Source of the DNA: Chromatiaceae bacterium
GTDB lineage: Bacteria; Pseudomonadota; Gammaproteobacteria; Chromatiales; Chromatiaceae
Assembly (NCBI GenBank): GCA_024235395.1
Contig: JACKMK010000004.1
Span: 62,001 to 126,000, forward strand
Length of the DNA stretch: 64,000 nt
Direction of reading: 5' to 3'
Below, piece after piece: positions 62,293-64,000 of the stretch; position 1 is the stretch's first letter, and each line of letters begins with the position of its first letter. The notes under the pieces were generated by a model, which searched no databases, had not been told where the DNA came from, and was given only the letters and a program-made list of their open reading frames with translations. The position numbers and the translations under genes were made by a program.

Positions 62293-63880
62293 GGCGTTCT
62301 TGCTTCACCAGTTGATCGTCGAATCCGCGCGGCGCGCACCCGACGCGCCGGCACTGTTCTGGAAACAGGAGCGCCTCGACTACGCGGCGCTCGGCGAAGC
62401 CGTCGCGCAGGCCGCGGCCGGTCTGCGCGCCCTCGGGGTCGACCGTGACCAACGCGTTGCAGTATACCTGCCCAAGCAGTTCGAGACGGTGATCGCCATG
62501 TTCGGCAGCATGGCCGCCGGCGGCGTCTTCGTGCCGGTCAATCCGGTGCTCAAGCCGGAGCAGGTCGGCCACATTCTGCGCGATTGCGCGACCCGCATCC
62601 TGATCACCAGTCCCGACCGCGCACTTCTGCTGGCAGAGACCCTGGCCACCTGCCCGGACCTCGAACACCTGGTGGTCACCGGCGAGGTGGCAACGCTGAC
62701 CTGCTGCCCGGACCTGCAGGTCACCGCTTGGCGCGCGATGCTCGGCGCGGCCGGGTTCCCACCGTTGCGTCGCATAGACGCGGATATGGCGGCAATCCTT
62801 TACACCTCGGGCAGCACCGGCCGGCCCAAGGGTGTCGTGCTGTCACACCGCAACATGCTGGCCGGCGCCCAGAGTGTCGCCAGCTACCTTGGCAATTCCG
62901 CCGGCGACCGGTTGCTGGCGGTGCTCCCCTTCAGCTTCGACTATGGGCTCAGTCAACTCACCACGGCGTTCCTGGTCGGCGCTTCGGTCGTACTGATGGA
63001 CTACCTTCTGCCGCGCGACGTGATCCGGGCCGTGGTCCGACACACGATAACCGGCCTGGCCGCCGTGCCGCCGCTGTGGAACCAGCTGGCGGTGTTGCCC
63101 TGGCCCGAGGAGGCCGTACGAAGTCTGCGATATATCACCAATTCGGGGGGGGCCATGCCGGTACCGACCACCCAGGCGTTGCGCACCGCGCTACCGGACA
63201 CGGCGGTGTACCTGATGTATGGACTGACCGAGGCGTTTCGTTCGACATTCCTGCCGCCCGATCAGGTCGACCTCCGGCCCGAGTCCATGGGCAAGGCGAT
63301 CCCCAACGCGGACATCATGGTGGTACGACCCGACGGCAGCGAATGCGATGACGACGAGCCGGGCGAACTGGTCCACCGTGGCGCACTGGTCGCGCTGGGT
63401 TACTGGGGCGACCGCGAAAAGACCGATATCCGCTTCAAGCCGGCGCCGGGCCAACCTCCCGGTATTCCGAATCCGGAACTCGCAGTCTGGTCCGGCGATC
63501 GGGTCCGTCGCGATCGCGATGGCTATCTCTATTTCATCGGCCGCAACGACGAGATGATCAAGACCTCGGGATATCGGGTAAGTCCTGGAGAGATCGAGGA
63601 GATCGTGTTCCAGGTCGCTGGCGTGCAACAGGCTGTCGCGCTGGGCGCGCCGCATCCGATGCTCGGTTATGGCATCGTGTTGCTGGTTCAAGGTGATCCG
63701 GCGACGCTCGACAGCGACGCAATCCTTGCGCACTGCAGAGTCCATCTGCCGATGTTCATGTTGCCGGGTCACGTCGAGATCATCGCCGAGCTGCCGCGCA
63801 ATCCGAACGGCAAGATCGATCGTTCAGCGCTTGCGCAGCGCTATGCAGAGGTATTCACCGCTCGCCGTACGGATGGTTGA
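62291..63880 (+). CDS. Exosortase-A-system-associated AMP-forming acyl-CoA ligase
   Basis: A 529-residue ANL-superfamily ligase. The motifs are LYTSGSTGRPKGVVLSHRNM (P-loop), YLMYGLTEAF, SGDRVRRDRDGYLYFIGRNDEMIKTSGYRVSP and the catalytic lysine in NPNGKIDRS. The GVFVPVNPVLKPEQVGHILRDC region is characteristic of the ligase found beside exosortase A (PEP-CTERM/extracellular polysaccharide) loci. Its acyl substrate is unknown. It starts at the shared start-codon region with the protease gene; CGGAG precedes it. The rest of the exosortase locus would lie beyond the right edge or elsewhere. Confidence 0.85.
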   Translation: MAFLLHQLIVESARRAPDAPALFWKQERLDYAALGEAVAQAAAGLRALGVDRDQRVAVYLPKQFETVIAMFGSMAAGGVFVPVNPVLKPEQVGHILRDCATRILITSPDRALLLAETLATCPDLEHLVVTGEVATLTCCPDLQVTAWRAMLGAAGFPPLRRIDADMAAILYTSGSTGRPKGVVLSHRNMLAGAQSVASYLGNSAGDRLLAVLPFSFDYGLSQLTTAFLVGASVVLMDYLLPRDVIRAVVRHTITGLAAVPPLWNQLAVLPWPEEAVRSLRYITNSGGAMPVPTTQALRTALPDTAVYLMYGLTEAFRSTFLPPDQVDLRPESMGKAIPNADIMVVRPDGSECDDDEPGELVHRGALVALGYWGDREKTDIRFKPAPGQPPGIPNPELAVWSGDRVRRDRDGYLYFIGRNDEMIKTSGYRVSPGEIEEIVFQVAGVQQAVALGAPHPMLGYGIVLLVQGDPATLDSDAILAHCRVHLPMFMLPGHVEIIAELPRNPNGKIDRSALAQRYAEVFTARRTDG

Positions 63881-63919
63881 AATGGCAATACCGACGGTTG
63901 CCGTCGCCCGGAGGTGCGG

Positions 63920-64000
63920 TCAGTCGCCGAGATTCGCGATCCAGTCACGCGACCATTGCGCCACCTGGGTACGCCATGCCGCCCGTGAAAAGGTGTGATC
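63920..64000 (-). CDS. C-terminus of an unidentified protein, cut by window edge
   Basis: Only the last 26 residues are present (ending WSRDWIANLGD), reading from the right edge to the TGA at 63920. The composition (TFSRAAWRTQVAQW) resembles the end of exosortase-A-associated alpha/beta hydrolases, which carry a DHTFS active-site histidine near the C-terminus. DHTFS is indeed visible at the edge. The identification is tentative. Confidence 0.45.
   Translation of the reverse strand, partial: DHTFSRAAWRTQVAQWSRDWIANLGD

Overview
The window looks like chromosomal DNA of a GC-rich gammaproteobacterium. The evidence is the sdhC-sdhD-sdhA-sdhB-sdhE order, yajD, yjgA/darP, recJ, uppP, a DsrC/TusE-type protein and an exosortase-A-associated acyl-CoA ligase. 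Together these suggest an environmental lineage near the Chromatiales/sulfur-oxidiser group, but the genus cannot be fixed from sequence alone. No rRNA, tRNA, CRISPR array, transposase or phage gene was seen. Genes are closely packed, often with 4-17 base overlaps.

Region 1 (0-18 kb) has a phosphorus and phosphoester theme. It holds a betaine-lipid pair (btaA-btaB), a divergent pyruvate-kinase-like protein, a secreted glycerophosphodiester phosphodiesterase, and an FHA-domain metallophosphoesterase coupled to a P-loop protein. A Pit phosphate permease with its DUF47 partner, a Na/Pi cotransporter with a PhoU-like tail, and an archaeal-type pair (2-phosphoglycerate kinase plus ApgM phosphoglycerate mutase) follow.

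Region 2 (19-43 kb) mixes central carbon metabolism with envelope and stress genes. The carbon genes are 6-phosphogluconate dehydrogenase, a transaldolase-glucose-6-phosphate isomerase fusion, glucose-6-phosphate dehydrogenase and a GH15 glucoamylase-type enzyme. They are interspersed with DUF1269, YfdX, a b-type cytochrome, MarC, an OmpA-domain protein, EmrAB, DUF3096, a DsrC-like protein without its terminal cysteine, a Na+/H+ antiporter, a secreted Hsp20 and an internally deleted DedA. In the middle sits a histidine kinase with an NtrC-type sigma-54 activator that carries an intact GAFTGA motif. Correctly oriented -24/-12 (sigma-54) promoter-like sequences lie upstream of most of these transcription units. 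The best reading is one RpoN-dependent stress and carbon regulon controlled by the local two-component system. This is the most interesting signal in the window.

Region 3 (43-53 kb) is envelope maintenance: signal peptidase I, an OmpR-type response regulator with a large sensor kinase, and a divergent PspA - membrane protein - von Willebrand A operon. A second DUF1269 protein, a SpoIIAA-universal stress fusion and a DUF4239 membrane protein follow.

Region 4 (53-64 kb) is ordinary housekeeping: succinate dehydrogenase with sdhE, yjgA, recJ, a phosphopantetheinyl transferase, galE, uppP, a secreted trypsin-like protease, and the exosortase-associated ligase whose start codon overlaps that of the divergent protease.
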